Assembly: GCF_009725205.1 (NCBI RefSeq)
Contig: NZ_WNZY01000006.1
Location: 62,001 to 126,000 of the forward strand
Origin: Paenibacillus timonensis
Lineage (GTDB): Bacteria; Bacillota; Bacilli; Paenibacillales; Paenibacillaceae
Reading direction: 5' to 3'
DNA length: 64,000 nucleotides
Below the pieces are notes generated by a model. The model did not search any database and was not told the origin of the DNA. It was given only the letters and a program-made list of their open reading frames with translations. The position numbers and the translations under genes are program-made. Positions 9,418-18,393 of this stretch are shown one piece after another; the first letter of the stretch is position 1; every line of letters starts with the position of its first letter.

Positions 9418-10017
9418 ATGGCGGTTTTGAAGAAATACAAATGGACATGGATTCTTCTTGCGATTTGCGTGATTCTAGCCGGTTATCTGTTATGGGATAC
9501 TTATGCGAAACCCAAGCTGCCGATCATTCGTCCCGTCGCCGATTTCAGTATGGAGAACGTAGACGGCAAGACAGTGACCCTGCAGGACACGAACGGCAAA
9601 GTCCGGCTGTTTTATTTCTTCTTCGCCAATTGCCCTGACGTTTGCCCAATCACAACCTTCCGGTTGAGTCAGGTTCAGGATATTTTGAAGGATAAAGGGC
9701 TGTTCGGCAAAGATGCTTCTATTGTTTCCATTACGTTCGATCCGGAGCGAGACACGCTTGAGAACGTCAAGGCGTTTGGGGACAAATTCAAGGCGGATTA
9801 TTCCGGTTGGTATTTCCTTCGCGGGGATCAACAGAAGACGATCGATCTAGCGATGGAATCGTTCAAAATTCTGATTAATCAGGACGAGGATGGGAATTTC
9901 GTGCATATGGACCTAATTGGCCTCGTGGACCGCGAAGGCCGGTTGCGTGAAATTTACCGGCCGGAGGCGACGCCGGACGAAATCGCCGCAGGAGTCGTGG
10001 ATCTAGTTAAGGAGTAA
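9418..10017 (+). CDS. SCO1/SenC-family copper chaperone for cytochrome oxidase
   Basis: A 199-residue thioredoxin-fold protein with an N-terminal membrane anchor (residues ~9-26) and the copper site Cys72-Pro-Asp-Val-Cys76-Pro. The third ligand, His163, is in GNFVHMDL. It should face outside and deliver copper to the CuA centre of cytochrome oxidase subunit II. ATGs occur at 9412 and 9418; the GGGGG at 9407-9411 fits the second. It starts 12 bp after ctaB ends, so the two form one operon. It corresponds to Bacillus YpmQ-type Sco. Confidence 0.92.
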   Translation: MAVLKKYKWTWILLAICVILAGYLLWDTYAKPKLPIIRPVADFSMENVDGKTVTLQDTNGKVRLFYFFFANCPDVCPITTFRLSQVQDILKDKGLFGKDASIVSITFDPERDTLENVKAFGDKFKADYSGWYFLRGDQQKTIDLAMESFKILINQDEDGNFVHMDLIGLVDREGRLREIYRPEATPDEIAAGVVDLVKE

Positions 10018-10072
10018 CGGAGCGACTATGTGATCAAAAGCAAATAAGGCTATTCAGCGCCGAGAAGCGCGA

Positions 10073-10432
10073 TCAAAAGCTGTCATAAGGAGCCGGTGTT
10101 GGAGGATAGTTTATAAATTCCTCCAGCCCGGCTTTTTCTAATTGAGCGATCAGGTATTCGTCGGGAGTTCCTTCCACACCGGCATACCCCCGTCTTGTAT
10201 AGATTTGTACCGCGTCGGGAAAAGCATCGCGCAGCAAGCCTCGGATACGTTTCCCGGATGGATCGTTATCCAGGAACAGAAACAACTCGTCATCATTGAC
10301 CTTTTTGCGCAAACTTTCCAACTTCTCGTTATTTAACGTGCCAAACGTACAATAGATCTGGACGGCCTCGTTCAGCAGGCGCCGCAGCTTGCTGCGGTCG
10401 TTCTTGCCTTCTACGATGATGCTGAGCGACAA
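10073..10432 (-). CDS. Small Toprim-domain protein
   Basis: A 119-residue protein consisting almost entirely of a Toprim fold. The conserved Glu is in IIVEGKNDR near the N-terminus and the DxD motif is in FLFLDNDPSGKRIR at mid-protein. Toprim domains coordinate Mg2+ in primases, topoisomerases, RNase M5 and OLD nucleases. At this size it resembles the RNase M5-like/YusF group. The start is TTG at 10432, preceded on the minus strand by a G-rich ribosome site. It is transcribed convergently with sco. The substrate is unknown. Confidence 0.85.
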   Translation of the reverse strand: MSLSIIVEGKNDRSKLRRLLNEAVQIYCTFGTLNNEKLESLRKKVNDDELFLFLDNDPSGKRIRGLLRDAFPDAVQIYTRRGYAGVEGTPDEYLIAQLEKAGLEEFINYPPTPAPYDSF

Positions 10433-10553
10433 AAAAATCCCCCCCGGGCTTTAAGCGTAATCAACCAAGCTGTGGTTACGCTTCTAGTTTATACCCGGCA
10501 GGGGATCTCATGCAAAACAGGATAGAATGATCAGGAAAAGGGCTGGAATCAAG

Positions 10554-12629
10554 TTATTTCAATTCAATATCGAAACGCGTTCCCGGATCTCCAATAAATA
10601 CAAGGGTTCCATTCTCAGGTAGTTTCACTTGGTTGTTTCCGCTGACCACTGAGAAGTTCACGCAAGCCCCGGAGGCGTCGTAAACCGCAAAGGACGTTTT
10701 AACGGGCAGGTCGACGGTGATCGTTTTCCCGGCCGCTTTGGCCGGAATGGAGAACCACCGAGCTTGTTCCGTCGGACGCAAGGTTACCGAGGACTTCTTG
10801 CCAGGGTACAGTTCCTTGATCTGATCCCCGCTCAAATACCGAGACCCGCCGGCTTCCAGGTACTCGCTTCCGGCTTGGGTAATGAAACGGAATTCCGCAG
10901 AGTCGCGGCTTCCCGTAGATGGAACCGCATGTTTGCCCATCAAGGAATCGGGACCCGTGATTTGTTTGTCCATCACGTAGCCGGGCAAGCTGTCTGTGCG
11001 TGTGATTTGGTAAGTTGGCAGCGTCATGAAGTAAGCCATGGAGCTATACTTTTCCGATACCAGGAAATAAGATTTCCCTTCGCGATGCTTCCAAGCGGCT
11101 TCAACTTCCGGCGATATCGCGTTCTCTTCAAGCTTCTCCGCAGAATAAAGATTTAAGGCCAGTTGACCCAATTCAGGGACGGTGGCGTATTGTCTTTCCC
11201 ATAAATAAGTGCGTCCGTTCTTCTCCTTCACGAAGCTGACCTTAAGCGAGCCGTCCTCGCTGACAAAAGTGCCGTCCTTCGTGTACATCAGCTTGGGAAG
11301 ACCCAAGGATTCGCCTGGCGCAAACGGAGACGATATGTTGATTTCGCCATTCGCTACATCAATTCGGAACAATTGGTTTGTCGCCCCATAGAAACCGCTG
11401 TACTTCGTCAATTCTTCCGGCATATCCGCTTTTTCCGGTGTACCGAAAGACTTGGCCGGTTTTGGTTCCTTAATCGTTCCTTTATCCTTTAAGGCCTGGA
11501 GCAACAGTTCGTTCGCAAGCAGTTGATTCAGCGAGCTGGAGCCACCGGAGGAGAGAACGGCGGCCGCCATTTTCTGTTCCGGCAAAACGACGAGCTCCGC
11601 ATGGTACATCAGAGTATCTCCGCCCTTCGCTAAGGCCTTAATGCCGTATTCGCTGAAGGGGAACAACCGCATGGTATCCCAACCCAGTCCGAAGTCGAAG
11701 CTGTTATCGGCGTCTTGAGGCCATACGCCTCTTTTGTATTCCGGCTGTGCCATGGCATTAACGGCCTTCTCGGACAGGATCCCCGCTTCACCCGTGAACA
11801 GGCTGGCGAATTTCACTAAGTCTTCGGCGGTCGAGTAAATGCCGCCCGTTCCAATCACGTTCACCGTTTCGTTCGGCAATTGTTCCGGAACTCCAGGCGT
11901 GTACAGTGCGGCGAGCTTGCTAGCTTCCAAGTCATCCTGTGAGGTCAGCGTATGCTTCATGCCAAGGGGCACGGTGAATTCTTGATGGATATAATCGGTA
12001 AAATCTTTGCCGCTGACACGTTCTACCAAAATTTCTGCCAGCGTAAAACCGTCGTTGCTGTAAACCGAATAGGCACCCGGGTCCGCTTTCAGGGATTGCC
12101 CGGCCAATTGATCAAGAAACGTATCATGAGCGTAAGAGTCGTTATCATCAAACAAAAAAGCATTGGCGAGGCTGGACCCCTCGAATCCGGAGGAATGGTT
12201 AAGCAGCATGCGTGGCGTGATTAGCTTATACCGTTCATCTTTCATCTTAAACTCTGCTATGTAATTCACCAATGGGGAATCCAGGTTGATTTTACCTTCG
12301 TCAACCAGTTTCATGACAGCGGCAGTCGTAAACATTTTACTGGTTGAACCAATACCATACATCGTTTCAGAAGTCAGTGGGATCTTCCCGGCGGCATCGT
12401 TTTTGCCCGATTCTCCGGAGGCGATAAGTTTACCGTTGTCCACCAAAGCGTACTGGACGCTGGTAGTTCCGTAGGTGCCGGTGAGCAGCGCGGCTTTCGC
12501 GGCGGCGATTTGCTCCAATCCTTGCGGCGTTTTGTCAGTTGGCGGCGCTTCGGCCGCCATAACACTAGCTGGCATCAGCAGTGTAAAAGCAAGGATCATG
12601 GCAAGAAACGCATTTCGTCTTTTCTTCAA
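10554..12629 (-). CDS. Secreted serine hydrolase, beta-lactamase class C family
   Basis: A 691-residue secreted protein. Residues 1-26 form a signal peptide (KKRR, hydrophobic core, AxA-like end). The class C beta-lactamase/DD-peptidase fold follows with the catalytic Ser95-x-x-Lys98 in GSTSKMF and Tyr190-Ser-Asn192. A KGGDTLMYHAEL block may carry the third motif. The region after ~residue 400 is an extra beta-rich extension of the type seen in Gram-positive esterase/peptidase members. The start is TTG at 12629, with GGGAGGG 9 nt upstream. Probably an extracellular peptidase or esterase rather than a true beta-lactamase; the substrate cannot be read from sequence. Confidence 0.88.
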   Translation of the reverse strand: MKKRRNAFLAMILAFTLLMPASVMAAEAPPTDKTPQGLEQIAAAKAALLTGTYGTTSVQYALVDNGKLIASGESGKNDAAGKIPLTSETMYGIGSTSKMFTTAAVMKLVDEGKINLDSPLVNYIAEFKMKDERYKLITPRMLLNHSSGFEGSSLANAFLFDDNDSYAHDTFLDQLAGQSLKADPGAYSVYSNDGFTLAEILVERVSGKDFTDYIHQEFTVPLGMKHTLTSQDDLEASKLAALYTPGVPEQLPNETVNVIGTGGIYSTAEDLVKFASLFTGEAGILSEKAVNAMAQPEYKRGVWPQDADNSFDFGLGWDTMRLFPFSEYGIKALAKGGDTLMYHAELVVLPEQKMAAAVLSSGGSSSLNQLLANELLLQALKDKGTIKEPKPAKSFGTPEKADMPEELTKYSGFYGATNQLFRIDVANGEINISSPFAPGESLGLPKLMYTKDGTFVSEDGSLKVSFVKEKNGRTYLWERQYATVPELGQLALNLYSAEKLEENAISPEVEAAWKHREGKSYFLVSEKYSSMAYFMTLPTYQITRTDSLPGYVMDKQITGPDSLMGKHAVPSTGSRDSAEFRFITQAGSEYLEAGGSRYLSGDQIKELYPGKKSSVTLRPTEQARWFSIPAKAAGKTITVDLPVKTSFAVYDASGACVNFSVVSGNNQVKLPENGTLVFIGDPGTRFDIELK

Positions 12630-12801
12630 ACTAAAAACCCTCCCTTAAATTGGATATATCTTTAGTACGTTAACAAAGTAGGGGAGGGTTCATCTTTTTT
12701 GGAATAGGATGGATAATGACGCAAAACGGCCTGCCGAAGGGGCAGACCGAAGTGCAGGGACTATATTGATTGCAAAGAACTAGAGAAGAGGAGCACGAAG
12801 G

Positions 12802-12957
12802 ATGATTACCAGCAAAATGTACAACACGAGGATCGTCCCCGTCGATGTCCAGAAACCGTATCCAGGACCCACCGGGCCCGGTCCGCAATTGTCAACGCCA
12901 CCCATCTATGTTCACCCCGCTTTCAACAGGATCGGTTACTACACGATTATCTTATGA
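12802..12957 (+). CDS. Small Pro/Gly-rich protein, 51 aa, unrecognised
   Basis: A short reading frame of 52 codons has a very good ribosome site, AAGAGGAG at 12786-12793, 8 nt before the ATG. The product begins MITSKMYNTRIVPVDVQKPY and contains a collagen-like PGPTGPGP patch, then a short Tyr/Ile-rich end. There is no signal peptide or membrane segment. I do not recognise a family. Gly-Pro-rich small proteins of spore formers are often coat or exosporium components, but that is only a suggestion. It occupies an otherwise empty 412-bp gap; the opposite-strand frame there has no ribosome site. Confidence 0.5.
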   Translation: MITSKMYNTRIVPVDVQKPYPGPTGPGPQLSTPPIYVHPAFNRIGYYTIIL

Positions 12958-13041
12958 AGGATGATTGCCTGCGCCCTGTGCGGCAGCCTAAGGCGGGGTG
13001 AAATATCCTGTGCGCTTGTCCCGGATACCGAATTCCTTGAT

Positions 13042-14211
13042 TCAGGGATGTCCGGTGCCGGCGCCAACTGGAGGAGATAGGGCTCCGGCGTATTTTTTTG
13101 GCGGTACGATGATAATGGCCAACATCAGCACGAAGAAGGCCAGAAAGTAAGGTGAATACGAACCGTGGATCGCTCCTGCGCTGATCGGCCCGATAAATGA
13201 ACCAAGCGACATCGCGATCGATTGCAGCGAAAATACGGTGCCGAGCCGTTTCCCTCCGCTCAAATCGATAAATAGCGAAGCGATAGCGGGGAACACCACC
13301 CCTTTGGCCATCCCCAAGGCAAATAGCGTAACGGGGAGCGGGATGAAATCAAAGGCAGCCATGGCGAAGAAACATAAGGCGATGCCCAGAATGCCGAGGC
13401 TTGCTCTTAAATAGGGGGAATAATGGCTCAAAAATAACATCGACAGCGTCACGAGCGCCCCTAAGCTGATAATGGAAAAATATAAGCCCGTATGCATGAT
13501 ACCCTCGGTTCCGCCGGCCTGCAGCGGCAGCTCAAAAAACAAAATACCCTGGGAGCAGGCCACGGCGAGCGGCAGCAGATAATAACGCAGGGGGATAACG
13601 TTGATTCTGACCGGTACCTGTGCCTTGGCGGAGCCTGGTTTTGCCGGATCTGCCGCGAGCATCCGCGGAGGCTCCTTGATTGTGAAAATAGCGATGATCC
13701 CCGTCGAGATGAGCAGCCAGCCGAGCATCTGGAAGGTGATGGTGAAACCGGATTGGGCGACCAGAAAGGCGCCGGCGGCCGGCGACACGACCGAGGCAAC
13801 GGTATGCATGACGCCATGTCCAGCCATCAGCTTGCCTTGCTGTACAGGACTCTTGGACAGCGAGGCGAGCATCGCCAGGCAGGCCGGAGACAAAAAGGCT
13901 AACACAAACCCGCTGATTGACCGCAGCGCGAGTAGCTGCCAGGGCTCGGTGACATGAGCCTGCAGCAGCAGGATCACTCCGGCGGTCAGCAGGCTGAAGA
14001 TCATGTACCCTTTGCTGCCGTGACGGTCGACGCCTTGCCCCGCAAGCAGATTGCCCGGTAGATGGGTCAGCGCATAGATGCCCATCATCCAGCCGATAAA
14101 CGTCGGCGCGGCTCCGAGCGATAAGGCAAAGGGGGTCAGGATCGGGTACTGGGCGTGCAGATCGAAGAAAGCCAGAAACATAAAGAAGTACAGCCAGAAG
14201 GCGATTTTCAC
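13042..14211 (-). CDS. MFS transporter
   Basis: A 389-residue major facilitator with about 12 hydrophobic segments. The loop 2-3 motif appears as LLAGQGVDRHGSKGYM (GxxxDRxGR-like). The open frame extends to 14346, but AAGGAGGGG precedes the GTG at 14211 by about 7 nt and the first membrane segment (FWLYFFMFLAFFDL) starts directly after it, so 14211 is the better start. It resembles drug/proton antiporters of the YitG/YttB kind. The substrate is unknown. It is transcribed divergently from the gene at 14398. Confidence 0.88.
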   Translation of the reverse strand: MKIAFWLYFFMFLAFFDLHAQYPILTPFALSLGAAPTFIGWMMGIYALTHLPGNLLAGQGVDRHGSKGYMIFSLLTAGVILLLQAHVTEPWQLLALRSISGFVLAFLSPACLAMLASLSKSPVQQGKLMAGHGVMHTVASVVSPAAGAFLVAQSGFTITFQMLGWLLISTGIIAIFTIKEPPRMLAADPAKPGSAKAQVPVRINVIPLRYYLLPLAVACSQGILFFELPLQAGGTEGIMHTGLYFSIISLGALVTLSMLFLSHYSPYLRASLGILGIALCFFAMAAFDFIPLPVTLFALGMAKGVVFPAIASLFIDLSGGKRLGTVFSLQSIAMSLGSFIGPISAGAIHGSYSPYFLAFFVLMLAIIIVPPKKYAGALSPPVGAGTGHP

Positions 14212-14323
14212 GCGTCGCCCCTCCTTTTCGTAAAATGACTCATTGATATACTTGTACGCCCGCCGGGACGAACTTATTACCCGCGGCTTTCCATCACGAA
14301 GCAGTGGCCGGTCCGGGGTTAAG

Positions 14324-14353
14324 CTGACATGGCCTTGGGCCATCATGTATAAT
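14324..14353 (+). promoter_or_regulatory. Promoter for 14398-16040
   Basis: CTGACA (14324-14329) and a perfect TATAAT (14348-14353) are separated by 18 bp, 45 bp before the ATG at 14398. Confidence 0.65.
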
Positions 14354-14397
14354 GGGATTGAATTAAAATTAAGGAAATCAAAGGTGGAGGTTTCATC

Positions 14398-14841
14398 ATG
14401 TTTGATGTACAGGTATGGACCGAATTTCTACAGGAAAACTGGCTGGTGATCGTCGTTGCCCTGGTCATCCTTTTCCTCGTGTTGAACTTCGTAAGAACGG
14501 TTGTGAAATGGGCGCTGGTCCTGGTCATCGCCGCTTTTATCATCATTTACAGCGGTATCACGATGAAAGACATCGGCGATGCGGTAACGACGGTCAAAGA
14601 GCAAGCTCTCGACATCAGCAAAACCGAAGCGTTGAACATGATGAAAAATGAAGCGAAAGAAGCCGAATTGACGCAAAATTCGGACGGCACGTTTACAATT
14701 ACGACCCCGAACCTGGAGGTTATCGGACAAGCGGGCAGCGATAAGGTAAAGGTATCGTTCCGTGGGGTCTCCCTTGGAGAATGGTCGATGAACGACACGC
14801 TGGAGGCATTTATCCAGGAAGCCAAACGTAATTCCCAATAA
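14398..14841 (+). CDS. Small membrane-anchored protein of unknown function
   Basis: A 147-residue protein with two adjacent hydrophobic segments (residues ~13-30 and ~35-53) and a soluble ~90-residue tail. I do not recognise a family. The ribosome site GGTGGAGG lies just before the ATG. The next gene, a membrane-anchored transglutaminase-like protein, follows after 38 bp, and one promoter (14324-14353) appears to serve both. This suggests that the two proteins act together at the membrane. Confidence 0.8.
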   Translation: MFDVQVWTEFLQENWLVIVVALVILFLVLNFVRTVVKWALVLVIAAFIIIYSGITMKDIGDAVTTVKEQALDISKTEALNMMKNEAKEAELTQNSDGTFTITTPNLEVIGQAGSDKVKVSFRGVSLGEWSMNDTLEAFIQEAKRNSQ

Positions 14842-14879
14842 AGAAGACAAACAATCAACCAGAATGAACGGAGGAGCTC

Positions 14880-16040
14880 ATGAAGCTGGACATGACGACA
14901 TTGCTGCAACCCTTAAGCGAATATAACTGGATCACGGTGCTGCTGTTGGTCGTGTTGCTGGGTTCGGTGTTACAGGGATTGGTTCGCGGAGCTTCCCGCT
15001 CCGCCGGCCGTCTGTTCGCGTTGCTTAGCGGCGGCGTATTGTCGCTGGTCGGAATCGCAGTGGCCGTCCCACTTACGATGTGGGTGTCGCCGAAGGTACA
15101 GGTTTGGCTGTCGACCTTGCCGTTTCCGGAACGGGAACTGGCGCGATGGGAGCAGGTTCTGTATACGCTGATCATGGCGGTACGTGATTTTCCACTGATG
15201 CGGTTTGCCGTCGTATTCCTCCTGCTGTATTGGCTGATACGCACCTTGGCAGGGTTTGCGATGCTGTTCTTCCGCGGGGGGAGCGGCCTGTTCGGCTGGC
15301 TATTCTCCGGTGGGGATCGTCCGGCTTCCTTGCTTAGCCGTTTGACAGGCGCGGGGATCGGGGCCGTCATTGGAGCGGCACGCTGTTTGCTGCTGATTGC
15401 CTTGTTATTCATCGCCGTGACGGTGAACCCGAACAGCGGGTTCAGCCGTTACGTTGAAGCCTCGCCGGTTTACCAGCAAGGGGCGAAGACGGTGATCGAG
15501 CCGCTTACCGGCAATTTGATTAAGGAGAAGCTGCCGGTATTTACCCGAAGCGTAGAAGTGGAGCTTGGCAGCATCTTGCAGCAGAAATATGAAGTCATTG
15601 ATGCCAACATCCCGGATTCCATCGAGCTAGCAGCGGCGGAAATTGCCAAAGGGGCCGATACGGACGAGGAGAAGGCGCGCCGGTTGTACGACTGGGTTGG
15701 GACGCGGGTGTCATATGATTACGATAAAGTGAAAGACTATGAGGAAAAAGGAATATGGCACGAGCAAACGCCGCAAATGACGTTTGATACCAAACGTGGG
15801 GTTTGCATCGATTACTCCCGGCTTTACGCCGTAATGGCCAGATCCCAAGGGCTTCAGGTCAAGGTCGTGACCGGTCTGGGTTACGATGGACAAGGCGGAT
15901 ACGGGCCGCATGCCTGGAACGAGGTGTTTTTGCCTGAGAAAAATGCTTGGGTCCCGCTCGATTCTACCTGGGCCAAAAGCGGCGATTGGTTTAATCCACC
16001 GGCTTTCAACGAAACCCACGTCCCTGATAAGATCATTTAA
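14880..16040 (+). CDS. Membrane-anchored transglutaminase-like protein
   Basis: A 386-residue protein. Residues ~15-185 carry about four to five hydrophobic segments resembling a CvpA-like membrane region. Residues ~230-386 form a transglutaminase-like/papain-fold domain with the full triad: Cys309 in KRGVCIDYS, His344 in GPHAWNEV and Asp361 in PLDSTW. It could crosslink proteins or act as a peptidase/amidase near the membrane; the family alone does not decide. The ribosome site GGAGGAG ends 3 nt before the ATG. It is encoded in tandem with the 147-residue membrane protein. Confidence 0.87.
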   Translation: MKLDMTTLLQPLSEYNWITVLLLVVLLGSVLQGLVRGASRSAGRLFALLSGGVLSLVGIAVAVPLTMWVSPKVQVWLSTLPFPERELARWEQVLYTLIMAVRDFPLMRFAVVFLLLYWLIRTLAGFAMLFFRGGSGLFGWLFSGGDRPASLLSRLTGAGIGAVIGAARCLLLIALLFIAVTVNPNSGFSRYVEASPVYQQGAKTVIEPLTGNLIKEKLPVFTRSVEVELGSILQQKYEVIDANIPDSIELAAAEIAKGADTDEEKARRLYDWVGTRVSYDYDKVKDYEEKGIWHEQTPQMTFDTKRGVCIDYSRLYAVMARSQGLQVKVVTGLGYDGQGGYGPHAWNEVFLPEKNAWVPLDSTWAKSGDWFNPPAFNETHVPDKII

Positions 16041-16190
16041 AGTGGCAGTAGGGACTCGCGGATTTGGCCCTACCGACGAAAATTACTGGAAACGGGGTGT
16101 AACTTCACCGCGCCTTATTTCGTTATGGTACTATAGAGTAGGTTGTCACAAACGATAATTGATTTAAGGGGAAGAAAGTAGGGAAACACC

Positions 16191-18272
16191 TTGAAAAGCG
16201 CTTATGTTAAAGATCCGCAAGAGCAGGAAATTGCAATGCAGCGCCATTTTAATATACGGTTAAACATGTTTTTCTTTAGTGCTTTTGCCATATTCACCGT
16301 TATCATTGTGCGTCTCGCTATATTACAGTTCGTGGAAGGGCCGACATTGTCCCAGCAGGAGAGCAATTTGCGGGTCAAAGACGTGCCGTTGTCGCCAACG
16401 CGTGGAACGATCTACGCGGCAGCGGGGGAGAAATTAGCCTACTCCACGCCGGTCCAATCGCTGTATATCACCCTCCAGAAGGATTATAGCAACGCAACTG
16501 ACAAAGGGAAAACCAATCGTCCGGAAGCTTTGGCATTGGCCAAAAAGCTGAAGGAGGTTTTTGATAAATTCGGTACGCCGGACACGAAAATGACGGAAGA
16601 GGAAATCATCAAAGCGATGGATCTCGATTACCGGCAAAACAACGGGTTTACGCCGCGCCGCATCAAGATCGACCTGACCGCTGCGGAAGTAGCCTATTTT
16701 CTGGAACGGAAAAGCGATTTTCCGGGGATCGACATCGTGGAGGAAAGCATCCGCCATTACGATCCCGATACCGTTGCCGTTCAAACGATCGGATATATCA
16801 AGAAATATAAGGGCGCTTCCACATCGCTCGACAAGTACAAGCAGATTCGGGAATCGAAAAACGATGATCCTGCCATGCAATATACGGAAACCGAAGACGT
16901 CGGTTACGACGGTCTGGAATTATTTTACCAAGACGAGCTTCGCGGGAAGAACGGCTACAAGAGCGTGCCGATCGATCCGCGGAACATGGCCACAGGTATC
17001 GCGGAGATTACGCCGCCGGAAAAAGGCCATGATTTGCACACGACGATCAACAAGAACATCCAGATGATCGCCGAACAGGCAATTCTCGACCAAATCGATT
17101 GGGTGCATAGCCACCCGGTATCCGGCAAGGTTCATCCTAACGCAAAAACCGGGTATGCCGTCGCGATGGAAGTGGAGACCGGCAACGTCGTAGCCATGGC
17201 CAGCATGCCGGACTACGATACCAACGTATGGCAATCGGGCGGGGTATCCGCAGACAACTGGACGAGTATCTCCTCAAACTACCAGAACGGTACGATCACG
17301 CCAATCAGCTCCGGACGTTCGGGGCATAACATGGAATCCGTCATTTTGCTGGGTTCCACCATTAAGCCATTATCGGTGTTGATCGGACTGAACGAAGGTT
17401 TGTTTACGACCAGCACCTACTACCATGACTCCGGGATTGCTTATTTCGGGAGAAACGATTCCGCCAGCGTTCGCAACTCGCAGCGGCATGCGTACGGCTC
17501 GATTGATCCAGCTAGCGCAATCCGTCATTCCTCGAATACGTTTATGGTTGATATGGTTGGCGAAAAGCTGTACAACAGATACGGTTCCAAAGGGATCGAG
17601 ATCTGGGATAATTACATGAAGCAGTTTGGTCTTGGTATTTCGACCGGCGTGGATCTGCCGAATGAATATTTAGGCAAGCTAGAGTATACAAATGAATCGG
17701 AGACCGCATTATCCCGACTCGCCTATGCTTCCTTCGGACAGCAAGGTAAATACACCGCGATGCAGCTCGCTCAATATACGACGACGTTGGCAACAAGAGG
17801 GAAACGGATGGAACCACATCTCGTCAGCAAAATCACCGATACCGAGGGCAATATTGTCAAGGAATTCAACCCGGTGATCCTTAATGAAGTCAAGTTTAAC
17901 GACGCTTATTGGAAAGAGGTTATCGGCGGAATGGAGACCGAAGTTTCCTTTGCGTTCTCGGGTTTTCCTTACGATTTCGCACGGAAAACAGGGACCTCGG
18001 AGCAATGGGCTGACGGCGCCAATCGTGATAACGGCGTATTTATCGCTTTCGCGCCGAGGGAGAACCCGAAACTGGCGGTCGCGGTCGTTATTCCTGAAGG
18101 CGGCTTCGGTGCCTACAGTGCCGCGCCCGTCGCTCGCAAAATTTTCGATGCGTACGACCAAGAATACGGCCTGGACGGCGTGCCGAAGAAAGCCAAAAAT
18201 GAGCAGCAACAGCAATCTAACAATAATCAAACTGGTCAAAACGGGAATCAAACCGGGCAAACCAATCCCTAA
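16191..18272 (+). CDS. Class B penicillin-binding protein 2 (first of a tandem pair)
   Basis: A peptidoglycan transpeptidase of 693 residues. One membrane anchor (residues ~25-48) is followed by a dimerisation domain and the penicillin-binding domain with Ser389-Thr-Ile-Lys392, Ser447-Ser-Asn449 and Lys599-Thr-Gly. The Asn/Gln-rich tail of ~25 residues is low complexity. It would crosslink the wall in partnership with a SEDS glycosyltransferase. The start is TTG at 16191; there is an A/G-rich leader but no perfect AGGAGG. It is followed by a terminator and then by a close paralog, so the pair arose by tandem duplication. Confidence 0.93.
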   Translation: MKSAYVKDPQEQEIAMQRHFNIRLNMFFFSAFAIFTVIIVRLAILQFVEGPTLSQQESNLRVKDVPLSPTRGTIYAAAGEKLAYSTPVQSLYITLQKDYSNATDKGKTNRPEALALAKKLKEVFDKFGTPDTKMTEEEIIKAMDLDYRQNNGFTPRRIKIDLTAAEVAYFLERKSDFPGIDIVEESIRHYDPDTVAVQTIGYIKKYKGASTSLDKYKQIRESKNDDPAMQYTETEDVGYDGLELFYQDELRGKNGYKSVPIDPRNMATGIAEITPPEKGHDLHTTINKNIQMIAEQAILDQIDWVHSHPVSGKVHPNAKTGYAVAMEVETGNVVAMASMPDYDTNVWQSGGVSADNWTSISSNYQNGTITPISSGRSGHNMESVILLGSTIKPLSVLIGLNEGLFTTSTYYHDSGIAYFGRNDSASVRNSQRHAYGSIDPASAIRHSSNTFMVDMVGEKLYNRYGSKGIEIWDNYMKQFGLGISTGVDLPNEYLGKLEYTNESETALSRLAYASFGQQGKYTAMQLAQYTTTLATRGKRMEPHLVSKITDTEGNIVKEFNPVILNEVKFNDAYWKEVIGGMETEVSFAFSGFPYDFARKTGTSEQWADGANRDNGVFIAFAPRENPKLAVAVVIPEGGFGAYSAAPVARKIFDAYDQEYGLDGVPKKAKNEQQQQSNNNQTGQNGNQTGQTNP

Positions 18273-18291
18273 CTGAATCTTTTGAACAGCA

Positions 18292-18329
18292 GCGACCTTT
18301 TCACATCATGTTGAGAAGGTCGTTTTTTT
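18292..18329 (+). terminator. Intrinsic terminator between the PBP paralogs
   Basis: GCGACCTTTTCA (18292-18303) pairs with TGAGAAGGTCG (18312-18322), followed by seven T. The two PBP genes are therefore at least partly separate transcription units. Confidence 0.85.
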
Positions 18330-18393
18330 ATTCCCGGCGGCTGAAAATCCGGTTCCCAGATGTTCCAATGGAGAGAGGCGGGAAGGAACTACG

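Noticed and set aside
10554..12629. Acquired beta-lactam resistance gene
   Set aside because: The SxxK/YxN fold is shared with many esterases and peptidases; the long C-terminal extension and lack of mobile elements argue against a dedicated resistance enzyme.
12670..12888. Minus-strand 72-codon frame
   Set aside because: It lacks a ribosome site and overlaps the better-supported plus-strand small gene at 12802-12957.
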